NCBI RefSeq assembly: GCF_021117295.1
Contig: NZ_CP088247.1
Coordinates: forward strand, 1,079,501 to 1,143,500
Reading direction: 5' to 3'
DNA length: 64,000 bases
From: Methylorubrum sp. B1-46
Lineage (GTDB): Bacteria > Pseudomonadota > Alphaproteobacteria > Rhizobiales > Beijerinckiaceae
Of this stretch, positions 1-12,614 are shown piece after piece (the stretch's first letter is position 1; each line of letters begins with the position of its first letter). The notes below the pieces were generated by a model. That model ran no database searches. It saw nothing but the letters and a program-made list of their open reading frames with translations, and was not told the origin of the DNA. The translations under genes were made by a program, and so were the position numbers.

Positions 1-709
1 GGGCCTCGGTCGAGGCAGCCTCATCCTTCTTGATGCCTTCCTCGCCGGCGCCTTCCGTCTGCTCGAAGCGCTTGCGCCACGCGCCGACGCGGGAGCCGTC
101 GAACAGGCTCTCGTCAGTCAGGGTGTGGACCGCGTCCTTGGGCTCGGAGGAGATCCGGCCGATCTGCGAGCCGACCTTGACGGGGCGGCCGGCGGCGAGA
201 TCGTCCATGAGCTTGTTCAGGCTCTCAGGGGTGAGATCCTCGTAATAGTCCTGGTTGATCTGCACCATCGGCGCGTTGCAGCAGGCGCCGAGGCACTCGA
301 CTTCGAGCCAGGAGAAATTGCCGTCCGCCGAGACGTGGCCGGAGGGGCCGAGACGCTCGTGGAGCGCAGCTTTCAGCTCCTTGGCCCCGCAGCAATCGCA
401 GGGCACGGTGCCGCAAACCTGAATCCAGAACCGGCCGACCGGCTCCAGAGCGAACATCGTGTAGAAGGTCGCAACCTCCAGCACGCGGATATGCGGCATG
501 CCGAGCTGATCGGCGACCGCCTCGATCGCCTTTTGCGGCAGCCAGCCGCCATTCTGCTCCTGCGCCTTCCACAGGAGCGGAATCACGGCCGAGGCCTGCC
601 GACCTTCCGGATACTTTTCGATTTGGCCGCGGGCCCAGTCGGCGTTCTCCGGAGTGAACGCGAAGTCTTGGGGCTGCTCGGCGGCGGGGGCTAGCCTGCG
701 GTTCGCCAT
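1..709 (-). CDS. nuoE: NADH-quinone oxidoreductase subunit E (NuoE), 3' end outside window
   Basis: This is the 24-kDa thioredoxin-like subunit of the complex I electron-input module. It carries a 2Fe-2S cluster and works with NuoF at the cytoplasmic NADH site. The reading frame begins at ATG 709-707 (MANRRLAPAAEQPQ) and stays open to base 1, so the stop and the following gene, normally nuoF, lie outside the window. The cluster ligands are visible as a Cys pair in CGTVPCDCCG and a second pair in CLGACC. It follows nuoD on the same strand after a 19-base gap, in the usual alphaproteobacterial nuoABCDE order. The visible C-terminal tail is rich in Glu and Ala, as in related proteins. Family assignment is firm. 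Confidence 0.95.
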   Translation of the reverse strand, partial: MANRRLAPAAEQPQDFAFTPENADWARGQIEKYPEGRQASAVIPLLWKAQEQNGGWLPQKAIEAVADQLGMPHIRVLEVATFYTMFALEPVGRFWIQVCGTVPCDCCGAKELKAALHERLGPSGHVSADGNFSWLEVECLGACCNAPMVQINQDYYEDLTPESLNKLMDDLAAGRPVKVGSQIGRISSEPKDAVHTLTDESLFDGSRVGAWRKRFEQTEGAGEEGIKKDEAASTEA

Positions 710-728
710 GGCGTTTCGACCCGTCTCC

Positions 729-1919
729 TCAGCGGTCCACTTCGCCGAACACGATGTCGAGCGTGCCGAGCACGCAGGACACGTCGGCGAGCAGGTGGCC
801 GCGGCACATCCAATCCATCGCCTGAAGATGGGCGAAGCCCGGAGCGCGGATCTTGCAGCGGTAGGGTTTGTTGGTGCCGTCGGAGACGAGGTAGACGCCG
901 AACTCGCCCTTGGGCGCTTCGACAGCCGCATACACCTCACCCTCGGGCACGTGGAAACCCTCGGTATAGAGCTTGAAGTGGTGGATGAGCGCTTCCATCG
1001 AGCGCTTCATCTCCCGGCGCGGCGGCGGCGCGAACTTGCCGTCGAGGGAGGCGATCGGCCCCTGCCCGGCGGGCTCGCGCAGCTTGGCGCAGCACTGCTT
1101 CATGATCTTCACGGATTCCCGCATCTCTTCCATGCGGATCACCTGGCGGTCGTAGGTGTCGCCGTTCTTCCCCACGGGGATGTCGAACTCCATCTCCTCG
1201 TAGAGTTCGTAGGGCTGCGACTTGCGCAGGTCCCACGGGATGCCGGAGCCGCGCACCATCACGCCGGAGAAACCCCAGGCCATCGCCTCGTCCACCGAGA
1301 CGATGCCGATGTCGACGTTGCGCTGCTTGAAGATGCGGTTGGCCATGACGAGGTTGTCGAGGTCATCGACCACCTGCAGGAACGGATCGCAGAACGCCTC
1401 GATGTCGTCGATCAGCGCGGGCGGCAGGTCCTGATGCACGCCGCCGGGGCGGAAGTAGTTGGCGTGAAGACGAGCGCCGGATGCGCGCTCGTAGAAGATC
1501 ATCAGCTTCTCACGCTCCTCGAAGCCCCACAGCGGCGGCGTCAGCGCGCCGACGTCCATCGCCTGCGTGGTGACGTTGAGGAGGTGAGAGAGCAGTCGCC
1601 CGATCTCGCAGAACAGGGTGCGGATGAGCTGAGCCCGGCGCGGCACCTCGATGCCGGCGAGCTTCTCGATCGCGAGGCAGAAGGCATGCTCCTGATTCAT
1701 CGGCGACACGTAGTCGAGCCGATCGAAATAGGGCGTCGCCTGGAGGTAGGTCTTGTGCTCGATCAGCTTCTCGGTGCCGCGATGGAGCAGGCCGATATGC
1801 GGATCGACCCGCTCGACCACCTCGCCGTCGAGCTCCAGCACGAGGCGCAGCACGCCGTGCGCAGCCGGGTGCTGCGGCCCGAAATTGATCGAGAAATTGC
1901 GGATGTTGTGCTCAGACAT
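729..1919 (-). CDS. nuoD: NADH-quinone oxidoreductase subunit D
   Basis: NuoD is the 49-kDa, NiFe-hydrogenase-derived subunit of complex I that forms much of the quinone-binding cavity on the cytoplasmic side of the membrane. The 396-residue product has the normal length. It starts [20 protein letters not shown] and keeps the family signatures [10 protein letters not shown] near residue 13 and LHRGTEK near residue 45, and ends in VFGEVDR. ATG at 1919 is preceded by the nuoC stop 11 bases upstream. It is cotranscribed with nuoC and nuoE. Nothing unusual is seen. Confidence 0.97.
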   Translation of the reverse strand: MSEHNIRNFSINFGPQHPAAHGVLRLVLELDGEVVERVDPHIGLLHRGTEKLIEHKTYLQATPYFDRLDYVSPMNQEHAFCLAIEKLAGIEVPRRAQLIRTLFCEIGRLLSHLLNVTTQAMDVGALTPPLWGFEEREKLMIFYERASGARLHANYFRPGGVHQDLPPALIDDIEAFCDPFLQVVDDLDNLVMANRIFKQRNVDIGIVSVDEAMAWGFSGVMVRGSGIPWDLRKSQPYELYEEMEFDIPVGKNGDTYDRQVIRMEEMRESVKIMKQCCAKLREPAGQGPIASLDGKFAPPPRREMKRSMEALIHHFKLYTEGFHVPEGEVYAAVEAPKGEFGVYLVSDGTNKPYRCKIRAPGFAHLQAMDWMCRGHLLADVSCVLGTLDIVFGEVDR

Positions 1920-1930
1920 GACCGCAGCCC

Positions 1931-2590
1931 TCAGCTCGACTTCTTCTCATCGCCCGGCAGCACGTAGTCCGTACCCTCCCACGGCGACAGGAAGTCGAAG
2001 TTGCGGAATTCCTGGGTGAGCTTGACCGGCTCGTAGACGACCCGCGCCTCGTCCTGATCGTAGCGGACCTCGACGAACCCGGTGAGCGGAAAGTCCTTGC
2101 GCAGCGGGTGGCCCTCGAAGCCGTAATCGGTCAGCAGCCGGCGCAGATCGGGATGGCCCGAGAACAGGATGCCGTAGAGATCGTAGGTCTCGCGCTCGAA
2201 CCAGTTCGCCGCCGGGAAGACCGGAATGGCCGAGGGAACCGGCGTCGCGGCGTCGGTCTGCACCTTCACCCGCACGCGCATGTTATGGCGCAGACTGAGC
2301 AGGTGATAGACGACGTCGAAGCGGCGTGCCCGCTGCGGGTAGTCGGCGCCGCAGATGTCGATGAAGCAGCGGAAGGCGCAATTCGGATCGTCGCGCAGAT
2401 AGGTCAGCGCGTAGACGATGTCGCTGCCCTGGACGATCAGCGTCAGCTCGCCGAAGGCGATGGTCCAACCCGTGACCGCGGGACCGAGCGCCCCGGCGAT
2501 GCGCTCGCCCATGGCGCGGAGCGCATCCTCGCCCTGGGCCGCCGCGACGGTGCGGCGGAGCGTGATGCCGTTGGTGGTGATGGCCTCCAT
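1931..2590 (-). CDS. nuoC: NADH-quinone oxidoreductase subunit C
   Basis: NuoC is the 30-kDa connecting-arm subunit of complex I and is separate from NuoD, as is usual in alphaproteobacteria. The 30-kDa signature is clear: [12 protein letters not shown], then [13 protein letters not shown] and [11 protein letters not shown] chose the ATG at 2590 (MEAITTNGI) because a GGGAGGG ribosome-binding site lies just upstream of it. A longer frame from GTG 2605 overlaps the nuoB stop as GTGA but has no comparable site. With the chosen start the product has 219 residues. It lies between nuoB and nuoD. Confidence 0.95.
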   Translation of the reverse strand: MEAITTNGITLRRTVAAAQGEDALRAMGERIAGALGPAVTGWTIAFGELTLIVQGSDIVYALTYLRDDPNCAFRCFIDICGADYPQRARRFDVVYHLLSLRHNMRVRVKVQTDAATPVPSAIPVFPAANWFERETYDLYGILFSGHPDLRRLLTDYGFEGHPLRKDFPLTGFVEVRYDQDEARVVYEPVKLTQEFRNFDFLSPWEGTDYVLPGDEKKSS

Positions 2591-2601
2591 CGTGCCCTCC
2601 C

Positions 2602-3189
2602 TCACCGCTCAATCGTGCCGGTGCGGCGGATTTTCCGCTGCAGCAGCAGCACGCCGTAGAGCAGCGCCTCGGCGCTCGGCGGGCAGCCTGGCACGTAGAT
2701 GTCCACCGGCACCACCCGGTCGCAGCCGCGCACCACCGAGTAGGAATAGTGATAGTAGCCGCCGCCATTGGCGCAGGAGCCCATGGAGATGACGTAGCGC
2801 GGCTCCGGCATCTGGTCGTAGACCTTGCGCAAAGCCGGGGCCATCTTGTTGGTCAGCGTGCCGGCGACGATCATCACGTCGGACTGACGCGGCGAGCCGC
2901 GCGGCGCGAAGCCGAAGCGCTCGCAATCGTAGCGCGGCATCGACATCTGCATCATCTCGACCGCGCAGCAGGCGAGACCGAACGTCATCCACATCAGCGA
3001 GCCGGTGCGGGCCCAGTTGATGAGTTCGTCGGCGGAGGTGACGAGGAAGCCGCGGTCGGCCAACTCGTTGTTGATCGACAGGAAGGTCGGATCGTTCGCG
3101 CCGATCGGGCGGCCGGTCGAGGGATCGATGATCCCTTTGGGCGCCGGCGCGATATCGGGCGCGCGGGAAAAGGTCGGAGTCAGGGCCAT
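2602..3189 (-). CDS. nuoB: NADH-quinone oxidoreductase subunit B
   Basis: NuoB (PSST, 20 kDa) carries the terminal 4Fe-4S cluster N2, which passes electrons to quinone in complex I. All the expected cysteines are present: the tandem pair in [10 protein letters not shown], one in MGSCANGGG and one in [11 protein letters not shown]. The product has 195 residues and starts [12 protein letters not shown]. The proline- and glycine-rich N-terminal extension of about 30 residues precedes the conserved core and is typical of alphaproteobacterial NuoB. It is separated from nuoA by 52 bases and is part of the same operon. Confidence 0.97.
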   Translation of the reverse strand: MALTPTFSRAPDIAPAPKGIIDPSTGRPIGANDPTFLSINNELADRGFLVTSADELINWARTGSLMWMTFGLACCAVEMMQMSMPRYDCERFGFAPRGSPRQSDVMIVAGTLTNKMAPALRKVYDQMPEPRYVISMGSCANGGGYYHYSYSVVRGCDRVVPVDIYVPGCPPSAEALLYGVLLLQRKIRRTGTIER

Positions 3190-3241
3190 CTCTGCCTCTG
3201 AGCGAGAGCGGAAGGGAAACGACGCGAGAGCAGCCGCGCCG

Positions 3242-3607
3242 CTAGTCCCATTCGAGGGCGCCCTTGCGCCACTCGTAGACGAAGCCGACGGTGAGGACGC
3301 CGAGGAAGACCATCATCGACCAGAAGCCGAACCAGCCAAGTTCCCCGAAGGTGATCGCCCAGGGAAACAGGAAGGCGACCTCAAGGTCGAAGATGATGAA
3401 CAGGATCGCCACGAGGTAGAAGCGCACGTCGAATTTCATGCGCGCGTCATCGAACGCGTTGAAACCACACTCGTAGGCGGAGAGTTTTTCGGGGTCGGGG
3501 CTCGAATAGGCCACGACGAAAGGCGCGATCAGCAGCGCCACCGCGATGAACAGCGACACGCCGAGGAAAATGATGAGCGGCAGGTAGTCTGCCAGCAGGC
3601 CGGTCAT
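3242..3607 (-). CDS. nuoA: NADH-quinone oxidoreductase subunit A
   Basis: NuoA is a small membrane subunit of complex I at the junction with the peripheral arm. The 121-residue product has three predicted membrane spans: [18 protein letters not shown], then the segment after [19 protein letters not shown], then [17 protein letters not shown]. The conserved [12 protein letters not shown] and KFDVRFY loop motifs are intact. The frame is open upstream to 3772, but ATG 3607 ([10 protein letters not shown]) has a GAGAGGTG site directly before it and matches the family length. It is the first gene of the nuo operon. Confidence 0.95.
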   Translation of the reverse strand: MTGLLADYLPLIIFLGVSLFIAVALLIAPFVVAYSSPDPEKLSAYECGFNAFDDARMKFDVRFYLVAILFIIFDLEVAFLFPWAITFGELGWFGFWSMMVFLGVLTVGFVYEWRKGALEWD

Positions 3608-4149
3608 GCCGCACCTCTCATATGGTTGCGCGTGAGGATCATGAGCGACGGCCCTCGCGACGGTTTCCGGCATGCAGAATCCCTCGGATGGAATTCCTCC
3701 AATGCCAGACTGAGCGCGGGCGAGGCTTAGACGAGCCCCCCCGGCGAAACAAGGGCATTGCGCGTCGCACAATCACCTCTTTGCCTGACAGATGGGGGTA
3801 TCCGTGCCTCGGACGGCGAGACGGATCGGCGCATGCCCTGCCACGCTTGAGCTTTGCCGTTTCATCCCTGCCGTCTCATCGGCTTTTACTCCTGACACGC
3901 GGCCTGGCATTTGGCATACCAAGAGGGGTCGCCACAAGAGCGCTCGCTACACCTCCGTTCCCATGCAGGCCGAAGCGCTGCCGCCGTATCGAGGACCCAT
4001 GTGCTCCGACGCGGTCTTCCGAGACGTCGCATCCATGCCCCGTCGTCGAACCGTCGCATTCCGCGATTCTGCGGCTTGACAGCCCAGAGCGGCCCACCTA
4101 AACCCCGCCTCGTCGCCGACACGAGCCCAGCCGGCCGGCGACGCAGAAC
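3608..4149. other. Intergenic region with the presumed nuo and tRNA-Asp promoters
   Basis: These 540 bases hold no convincing gene; the short frames on both strands lack ribosome-binding sites and known motifs. The region must contain the promoter of the minus-strand nuo operon, but I cannot point to a clear box for it. Near the right end, TTGACA at 4076-4081 and TAAACC at 4099-4104 are 17 bases apart and are well placed to drive the tRNA gene beginning at 4150. Confidence 0.4.
4076..4104 (+). promoter_or_regulatory. Candidate sigma-70 promoter of tRNA-Asp
   Basis: A perfect TTGACA -35 hexamer is followed after 17 bases by TAAACC, a weak -10. Transcription would start near 4111, about 40 bases before the tRNA. 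The -10 is poor, so this is a suggestion only. Confidence 0.35.
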
Positions 4150-4226
4150 GCGGGCGTAGCTCAGTCGGTTAGAGTGCCGGCCTGTCACGCCGGAGGTCGC
4201 GGGTTCGAGCCCCGTCGCCCGCGCCA
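4150..4226 (+). tRNA. tRNA-Asp (GTC)
   Basis: The 77-base gene folds into a standard cloverleaf. The acceptor arm pairs GCGGGCG (4150-4156) with CGCCCGC (4216-4222), followed by the discriminator G and an encoded CCA at 4224-4226. The anticodon stem CCGGC/GCCGG encloses the loop CTGTCAC with anticodon GTC, which reads Asp codons. The T arm shows the invariant GGTTCGAGCCC. Confidence 0.97.
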
Positions 4227-4439
4227 TGTTCCCAGCTTCAAGCCGGAACATCTCCTTCCAGAAGGTCGCCCGATGATCGCCTTGCGCCAACGCTTGTTGG
4301 TGGGCGCCGTCACACCTCGCTCGAGCGTGTCCGCGATGTCACAGAGGCCTGCCTCATCAGACACCGGCAGCTGGCCGCCGCGGTTTCGCCGCACCGTCCG
4401 CGGAAGCGGGCGCCTCCTGTGGCAATCCCATTCACCTCG

Positions 4440-4928
4440 ATGCCGAACCTGCGCCTCTCCGTCGTTGCGACTCTGACTATCCTCATGCTCGCCGGCTGCG
4501 GCGGCTCCCCTGTGCTCGATGCAGGGACGCCGACATTGCCCGTGATCCTCGACGAGCAGGCGGCCGCCGCCGCGATCTCCCGCTACCGGGCGCAGCATGG
4601 TCTCGGTCCGGTCACCCTCGATCGCAGCCTGATCACCGCAGCCTCGTTCCAGGCGAGAGCCAACGCGAGCGCGGGGCGGCTCAGCCACGAGATTGCCGGC
4701 AGCTTCGACAGCCGTATGGCGAGCGCCGGGCTCGGCAAGCGCTACGCCTCGGAGAACCTCAGCGCGGGCTCGGAGACCTTCGAGCAAGTGCTCGCCCGCT
4801 GGAAGGCCTCGCCCGAGCACAACCGCAACATGCTGATGCCGCAGTTGCGCCGGGTCGGCATCGCCCGGGTCGATGCTCCGGCGACGCGCTACAAGCGCTA
4901 CTGGGCGCTCGTGATGGCGGGCGAGTGA
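4440..4928 (+). CDS. CAP/SCP-domain lipoprotein (cysteine-rich secretory protein family)
   Basis: The product is predicted to be an exported lipoprotein with one CAP (SCP/PR1) domain. The chosen start gives MPNLRLSVVATLTILMLAGC, a lipoprotein signal with a LAGC lipobox. An upstream GTG at 4419 would add seven residues. The CAP domain begins near ISRYRAQHGLGPVTLD and includes LSHEIAG, RYASENLSAG and SPEHNRNMLMP, which correspond to the His, Glu-Asn and HxxNmL family motifs. The specific role of bacterial CAP proteins is mostly unknown. It follows tRNA-Asp, separated by about 210 bases, and converges on pseudoazurin. Confidence 0.85.
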   Translation: MPNLRLSVVATLTILMLAGCGGSPVLDAGTPTLPVILDEQAAAAAISRYRAQHGLGPVTLDRSLITAASFQARANASAGRLSHEIAGSFDSRMASAGLGKRYASENLSAGSETFEQVLARWKASPEHNRNMLMPQLRRVGIARVDAPATRYKRYWALVMAGE

Positions 4929-4967
4929 GGCGAACGGCCCGGGCCCGAGGGGACCGGGCCGCCGACA

Positions 4968-5399
4968 TCACTGAACCTGGGCGAGCAGCGGTTCCATGCG
5001 CTTCTGCGTCAGCTTGTTGTGCTGGACGCTCTTGGCCGCTTCGAGGTTGTCGCGCTTGTCGCCGACCACGACCAGGGCGACCATGCCCATCATGTAATGC
5101 GGCGAGCATTTGAAGCCGTAGACGCCTTCCTTGTCGAACTTGACCACGGCCTCCTGCCCCACGGCCGACTTCACGTACTCCGCGCCCTCCGGCGCCATGC
5201 CCTTGATGGTCTCGACGTTGTGCCCCTTGTCGGTGGGCACGAACTTGATGCTGTCGCCGGGCTTCAACCGGACGAAGGCGGGATCGAACACCATCATTCC
5301 GCCCGGCCCGCTGTTCAGCATCTTGACCGAGACCTCGTCAGCCATCGCCGGCAAGGTCACGGCGAGAGCGGCGGCGGCCACCAAAGCCCTGAAGATCAT
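4968..5399 (-). CDS. Pseudoazurin (type 1 blue copper protein)
   Basis: Pseudoazurin is a periplasmic one-electron carrier that donates to copper nitrite reductase, nitrous oxide reductase or peroxidases in related bacteria. A signal peptide runs to LPAMA with cleavage after about residue 20. The copper ligands are visible as His60 (KGHNVE), Cys98, His101 and Met106 (KCSPHYMMGM). I chose ATG 5399 because AGGA lies about nine bases upstream. An in-frame ATG at 5414 adds five residues but lacks a site. No nitrite reductase gene is in the window, so its partner is unknown. The upstream 120 bases are unusually AT-rich for this genome. Confidence 0.93.
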   Translation of the reverse strand: MIFRALVAAAALAVTLPAMADEVSVKMLNSGPGGMMVFDPAFVRLKPGDSIKFVPTDKGHNVETIKGMAPEGAEYVKSAVGQEAVVKFDKEGVYGFKCSPHYMMGMVALVVVGDKRDNLEAAKSVQHNKLTQKRMEPLLAQVQ

Positions 5400-5697
5400 T
5401 GCCTGTTTCCTCATAATAATTCTTACTATCATCGACAAACCCGTCGATATACACGAAATATAGAATCCATACCGATCCATCAAATCGATATTTTATTGCG
5501 AAATTGATTAGTTATACTTCGATATGCACCACTGCGGCGGCCCTGCGCGGCATAGGCCGGGCGGCCCTTTCAAACCCGCGCGGCTGCGTGTAAACGCGGG
5601 GCTTGACGATCATCCCAGCGCCTGCGCCCCCTTGGCGCCGCCTTCGAAACGGCGGTGCGCGAGGGCGAGCGCGCGCGAACTCGATTCAAGGCGCTCA
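5400..5697. other. AT-rich divergent promoter region between pseudoazurin and carB
   Basis: The part next to pseudoazurin (about 5410-5525) is strikingly AT-rich compared with the GC-rich surroundings, while the carB side is normal. It must hold both divergent promoters. I looked for an FNR-type TTGAT-N4-ATCAA box and did not find one. No gene is seen. Confidence 0.5.
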
Positions 5698-9171
<3,474 letters not shown>

Positions 9172-9247
9172 ATAGACGTTCGTGTGCCGGGTGGCCCGCC
9201 GCGCGGAGGCGGGCGGCCTGGGACCACACATCGAGAGCCGTTATCCC

Positions 9248-9286
9248 GGCCCGGAAGGAGTGTTTCGCTCCGGCCGGGCCTCTTCA
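9248..9286 (+). terminator. Intrinsic terminator after carB
   Basis: GGCCCGG at 9248-9254 pairs with CCGGGCC at 9274-9280, with an inner GGAG/CTCC stem, and is followed by TCTTCATT. It lies between the carB stop and greA. A smaller GC hairpin precedes it near 9193-9213. Confidence 0.65.
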
Positions 9287-9301
9287 TTGTGGCGCGAGAC
9301 C

Positions 9302-9784
9302 ATGAGCATCGACAAGCTTCCCATCACGGCACGCGGCTACGCAGCCCTCGAGGAAGAGCTGAAGCAGCGCCAGCAGGTGGAACGTCCCCGGATCATCCAG
9401 GCGATTTCCGAGGCCCGCGCGCTTGGCGACCTCTCCGAGAACGCCGAGTACCACGCCGCCAAGGAGGCCCAGTCGCACAACGAGGGCCGGGTGCTCGAAC
9501 TCGAGAGCATGATCGCGCGCGCCGAGATCATCGACACCTCGAAGCTGTCGGGCTCGAAGATCAAGTTCGGCGCCCGCGTGAAGCTCGTGGACGAGGACAC
9601 CGAGGAGGAGAAGACCTACCAGCTCGTCGGGGAGCCGGAGGCGGATGTTCGCGAGGGCCGCGTCTCGATCTCCTCGCCCATTGCCCGCGCCCTGATCGGC
9701 AAGACGGTCGGCGACACGGTGGAGGTCACGACGCCGGGCGGCGGCAAGTCCTACGAGGTCGTCGCCGTCGAATGGGGAGCCTGA
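9302..9784 (+). CDS. greA: Transcription elongation factor GreA
   Basis: GreA binds the RNA polymerase secondary channel and stimulates cleavage of backtracked transcripts. The 160-residue product has the N-terminal coiled coil ([18 protein letters not shown]) with the acidic tip motif [13 protein letters not shown], followed by the C-terminal FKBP-like domain ([20 protein letters not shown]). ATG 9302 (MSIDKLPI) agrees with the family; the frame is open upstream but without conservation. A second gene begins within a few bases of its stop, so the two may be cotranscribed. Confidence 0.96.
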   Translation: MSIDKLPITARGYAALEEELKQRQQVERPRIIQAISEARALGDLSENAEYHAAKEAQSHNEGRVLELESMIARAEIIDTSKLSGSKIKFGARVKLVDEDTEEEKTYQLVGEPEADVREGRVSISSPIARALIGKTVGDTVEVTTPGGGKSYEVVAVEWGA

Positions 9785-9789
9785 GCCCC

Positions 9790-10311
9790 GTGCGCGTCCT
9801 CGGCCTCGCGGCCGCGCTCGGCCTCTTGGCCACGCTTGGCCTCTCGGCCGGAGCCATGCTCACCGTCCCGGCCGCGGCGCAGGATTTCGGCCGTTTCGGC
9901 GGCATTGCCGTCGATGTGCGACCGTTGCAGGCCTATGCCAGGGGCCCGCAGACCGAAGCGCTGCGGGCAGACCTGACGGAGGCCCTGCGGCGCAGCTTCA
10001 GTGACCGCATCATGCGCGGCGGCCCCACGCTGGTGGTGCGCGTGAGCGGCCTGTCGCTCACACCCTATGCCGGCAGCGAGGGCTTCGGCCGCGGCGGCAG
10101 CCTCGGCGGCGGCGGCGCGACCGATTACCTCGACGGCGAGGCCCTGCTGGTCGGGCGCGGAGGCGAGATCCTCGCGCGCCACCCGCAGCTCTCGGCTTTG
10201 CCCGCGAGTTCCGGCGGTGCGTGGTATGATCCGGCCTCCGAGCGGCGGCGGGTCGCAGCGCTCGCCGAGCACTACGCGCAGTGGCTGCGGCGGAGATTCC
10301 CGGCGCAGTAG
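9790..10311 (+). CDS. Exported protein of unknown function
   Basis: I do not recognise a named family. The GTG start at 9790 gives a clear signal peptide (MRVLGLAAALGLLATLGLSA) ending near AAAQDFG. GGAG about ten bases upstream, inside the end of greA, could serve as the ribosome-binding site. An ATG at 9772 would overlap greA by 13 bases. The mature part has about 140 residues with a Gly-rich stretch (GRGGSLGGGG), a helical segment with LRADLTEALRRSF, and no cysteines, suggesting a soluble periplasmic protein. It sits between greA and the ELM1-like gene. Confidence 0.7.
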   Translation: MRVLGLAAALGLLATLGLSAGAMLTVPAAAQDFGRFGGIAVDVRPLQAYARGPQTEALRADLTEALRRSFSDRIMRGGPTLVVRVSGLSLTPYAGSEGFGRGGSLGGGGATDYLDGEALLVGRGGEILARHPQLSALPASSGGAWYDPASERRRVAALAEHYAQWLRRRFPAQ

Positions 10312-10344
10312 GCCGGGTTTCGTGGGACCAAGGGTTTGCGTCGC

Positions 10345-11418
10345 GTGAACGAACAAAGGCCGGCAAAGGCCGACCGCAGCGGACCGCCGGAACTCGCGCG
10401 GGCCCGCACTTGGATTCTCACCGACGGCAAGGCCGGCGACGAGAACCAGTGCCTCGGCATCGCCGAGGCGCTCGGCCTCACCTACGAGACGCGGCGGATT
10501 CCGGACGGACGCCCCCTGACTTGGATGGCCCCCTGGGGACCGATCGATCCGCGGGACGCGCCGGGCCGGGCCGGGGGCCTGCTGCAAGGCCCGCTGCCCG
10601 ACGTGCTGATCGCCTCGGGGCGGCGCGCCGTGCCCTATCTGCGCGCCCTGCGCCGGGCCTCCGGCGGCAAGACATTCACCGCCTTTCTCAAGGATCCGCG
10701 CACCGGCCACGACACCGCGGACTTCATCTGGGTTCCTGACTACGACGACCTGCGCGGGCCGAACGTCTTCACCACGCTCACCGCGCCGCACCCTGTCTCC
10801 CGCGCCCGGCTCGACGCGGCCCGCACAACGCCCGACCCGCGGCTCGCGCGCCTGCCCTGGCCGCGCATCGCCGTGCTGATCGGCGGCGATAGCCGGCACC
10901 TGCGCTACCGCAAGGCCGACATGCAGCGGCTCGTGCGGGACCTCACCAAGCTCGCCGAGGGCGGCTGCTCGCTGATGCTGACGGTCTCGCGGCGCACGCC
11001 GCCGGAGCTGCGCACCGCGCTGGAAAATTTGGTGAGGGACAAGGGCGGGTTCTTCTGGGACGGCAGCGGCGATAACCCTTACGTCGGCATGCTGGCGATC
11101 GCCGACCACATCGTCGTCACCTCCGATTCCGCCAACATGGTCGGCGAGGCTGCGAGCACCGGCGTGCCCCTCCTGCTGTTCGACCTGCCGCGCACCTATA
11201 TCCGACACAGGCGGATGTTCGCGGGCCTGGCCATGGCTGGTGCGCTGAAGCCCTTCATCGGCCGCCTGGAGGCCCTGCGCTACGCCCCGATCGACGCGAC
11301 GCCGGAGATCGCCGCAGCCCTGGCCGAGGCGTATGGGCAGCATCGACGGCGCTTCGCGCCGGGGTCACCGGGGGACGATCGTCCCGCGCTCGCCTCGTCA
11401 GCGCGCAGGTCGCTCTAA
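10345..11418 (+). CDS. Mitochondrial-fission ELM1 family protein (DUF1022)
   Basis: The 357-residue product matches the DUF1022 family, named after the plant mitochondrial fission factor ELM1 and common in alphaproteobacteria, where its role is unknown. The family opening is seen in WILTDGKAGDENQCLGIAEALGL, broken here only by variable residues. Later motifs include LPWPRIAVLIGGDSRHLRY, MLTVSRRTPPELR and VTSDSANMVGEAASTGVPLLL, which resemble the nucleotide-sugar-binding half of GT-B glycosyltransferases. GTG 10345 is preferred, with a TTG at 10336 as alternative. It starts shortly after the exported protein gene on the same strand. Confidence 0.8.
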   Translation: MNEQRPAKADRSGPPELARARTWILTDGKAGDENQCLGIAEALGLTYETRRIPDGRPLTWMAPWGPIDPRDAPGRAGGLLQGPLPDVLIASGRRAVPYLRALRRASGGKTFTAFLKDPRTGHDTADFIWVPDYDDLRGPNVFTTLTAPHPVSRARLDAARTTPDPRLARLPWPRIAVLIGGDSRHLRYRKADMQRLVRDLTKLAEGGCSLMLTVSRRTPPELRTALENLVRDKGGFFWDGSGDNPYVGMLAIADHIVVTSDSANMVGEAASTGVPLLLFDLPRTYIRHRRMFAGLAMAGALKPFIGRLEALRYAPIDATPEIAAALAEAYGQHRRRFAPGSPGDDRPALASSARRSL

Positions 11419-11575
11419 GGCTGCGGCTAGACAAGACGGGACGTTTCCACGCGTCCCGATCTTCGGAAGGAAATGTTTGCTCGTGCCGTGCAGGATCGGG
11501 CGGGACGCAACATAGGACGAGTGGACGGCCGGCCTTTCAGAAGACCGTGCCCGCCCCTGACAGGAGACGGCACAG

Positions 11576-12550
11576 ATGGCGCACACTCATGCGAGGCTCG
11601 TGATCATCGGCTCGGGGCCGGCCGGCTACACCGCCGCGATCTACGCTGCCCGCGCCATGGTCGAGCCCCTGCTGATCTCGGGCTTCCAGCCCGGCGGGCA
11701 GTTGATGATCACCACCGACGTGGAGAACTATCCGGGCTTTGCCGAGGCGATCCAGGGCCCCTGGCTGATGGAGCAGATGCGCCTCCAGGCCGAGCATGTC
11801 GGCACCAAGATCGTTTCGGAGTACATCACGAGCGTCGATCTCAACGTCCGCCCGTTCCGGCTCGAGGCCGATTCCGGCGAGACCTACACCTGCGACGCGC
11901 TGATCATCGCCACCGGCGCCCAGGCGAAATGGCTCGGCCTTCCCTCGGAGGCGAAGTTCCAGGGCTTCGGCGTCTCGGCCTGCGCCACCTGCGACGGCTT
12001 CTTCTTCCGCGGCAAGGACGTCACCGTGGTCGGCGGCGGCAACACCGCGGTCGAGGAAGCACTCTATCTGGCCAACCTCGCCAAGTCGGTCACCGTCATC
12101 CACCGCCGCGGCGAGTTCCGCGCCGAGCGCATCCTGCAGGAGCGCCTGTTCAAGCACGCCAACGTCACGGTGAAGTGGCACCACGCGGTGGAGGAGATCT
12201 GCGGCTCCGACGCGCCGCCCTCCGTCACGCATCTGCGCCTCAAGGACCTGCGCACCGGCGAGATCGTCGAGCAGCCCACCGACGGCCTGTTCGTCGCCAT
12301 CGGCCACCAGCCGGCTACCGCGATCTTCGAGGGCCAGTTGCCGATGCGGCACGGCGGCTACATCAACGTGACGCCGGGCACCACGGCGACCGAGATTCCG
12401 GGCGTGTTCGCGGCCGGCGACGTCACCGACGACGTCTACCGCCAGGCGATCACCGCGGCCGGCATGGGCTGCATGGCCGCGCTGGAGGCGGAGAAGTTCC
12501 TCGCCAATCTCGATGTCGGAGAGAGCCCGGCCAAGGCCGCGGCCGAGTAA
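11576..12550 (+). CDS. trxB: Thioredoxin-disulfide reductase
   Basis: TrxB transfers electrons from NADPH through FAD to thioredoxin in the cytoplasm. The 324-residue protein has the FAD-binding motif IGSGPAGYTAAIYAAR near residue 11, the redox-active CATC at residues 136-139, the NADPH motif VVGGGNTAVEEAL and the C-terminal FAD motif GVFAAGDVTDDVYRQA. Length and motif order are normal for the low-molecular-weight type. A good terminator follows it. The next gene is a LysR regulator on the same strand about 420 bases away. Confidence 0.96.
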   Translation: MAHTHARLVIIGSGPAGYTAAIYAARAMVEPLLISGFQPGGQLMITTDVENYPGFAEAIQGPWLMEQMRLQAEHVGTKIVSEYITSVDLNVRPFRLEADSGETYTCDALIIATGAQAKWLGLPSEAKFQGFGVSACATCDGFFFRGKDVTVVGGGNTAVEEALYLANLAKSVTVIHRRGEFRAERILQERLFKHANVTVKWHHAVEEICGSDAPPSVTHLRLKDLRTGEIVEQPTDGLFVAIGHQPATAIFEGQLPMRHGGYINVTPGTTATEIPGVFAAGDVTDDVYRQAITAAGMGCMAALEAEKFLANLDVGESPAKAAAE

Positions 12551-12561
12551 AAGACCTCTCG

Positions 12562-12614
12562 AAACGCCCGATCACCGGCCGTCGTCGCACCGGCAGCGGT
12601 CCGGCGGGCGTTTT
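12562..12614 (+). terminator. Intrinsic terminator after trxB
   Basis: AAACGCCCG (12562-12570) pairs with CGGGCGTTT (12605-12613), with a long GC-rich loop that can form further stems, and ends in a TTTT run. It starts 12 bases after the trxB stop. Confidence 0.6.

Noticed and set aside
654..1967. Long plus-strand frame (437 codons) opposite nuoD
   Set aside because: It is antisense to a fully conserved gene, has low-complexity composition and no recognisable motif. High GC commonly opens such shadow frames.
5400..5530. FNR/NnrR-type box upstream of pseudoazurin
   Set aside because: Only an outward-facing ATCAA/TTGAT arrangement with a long spacer was found, not TTGAT-N4-ATCAA.
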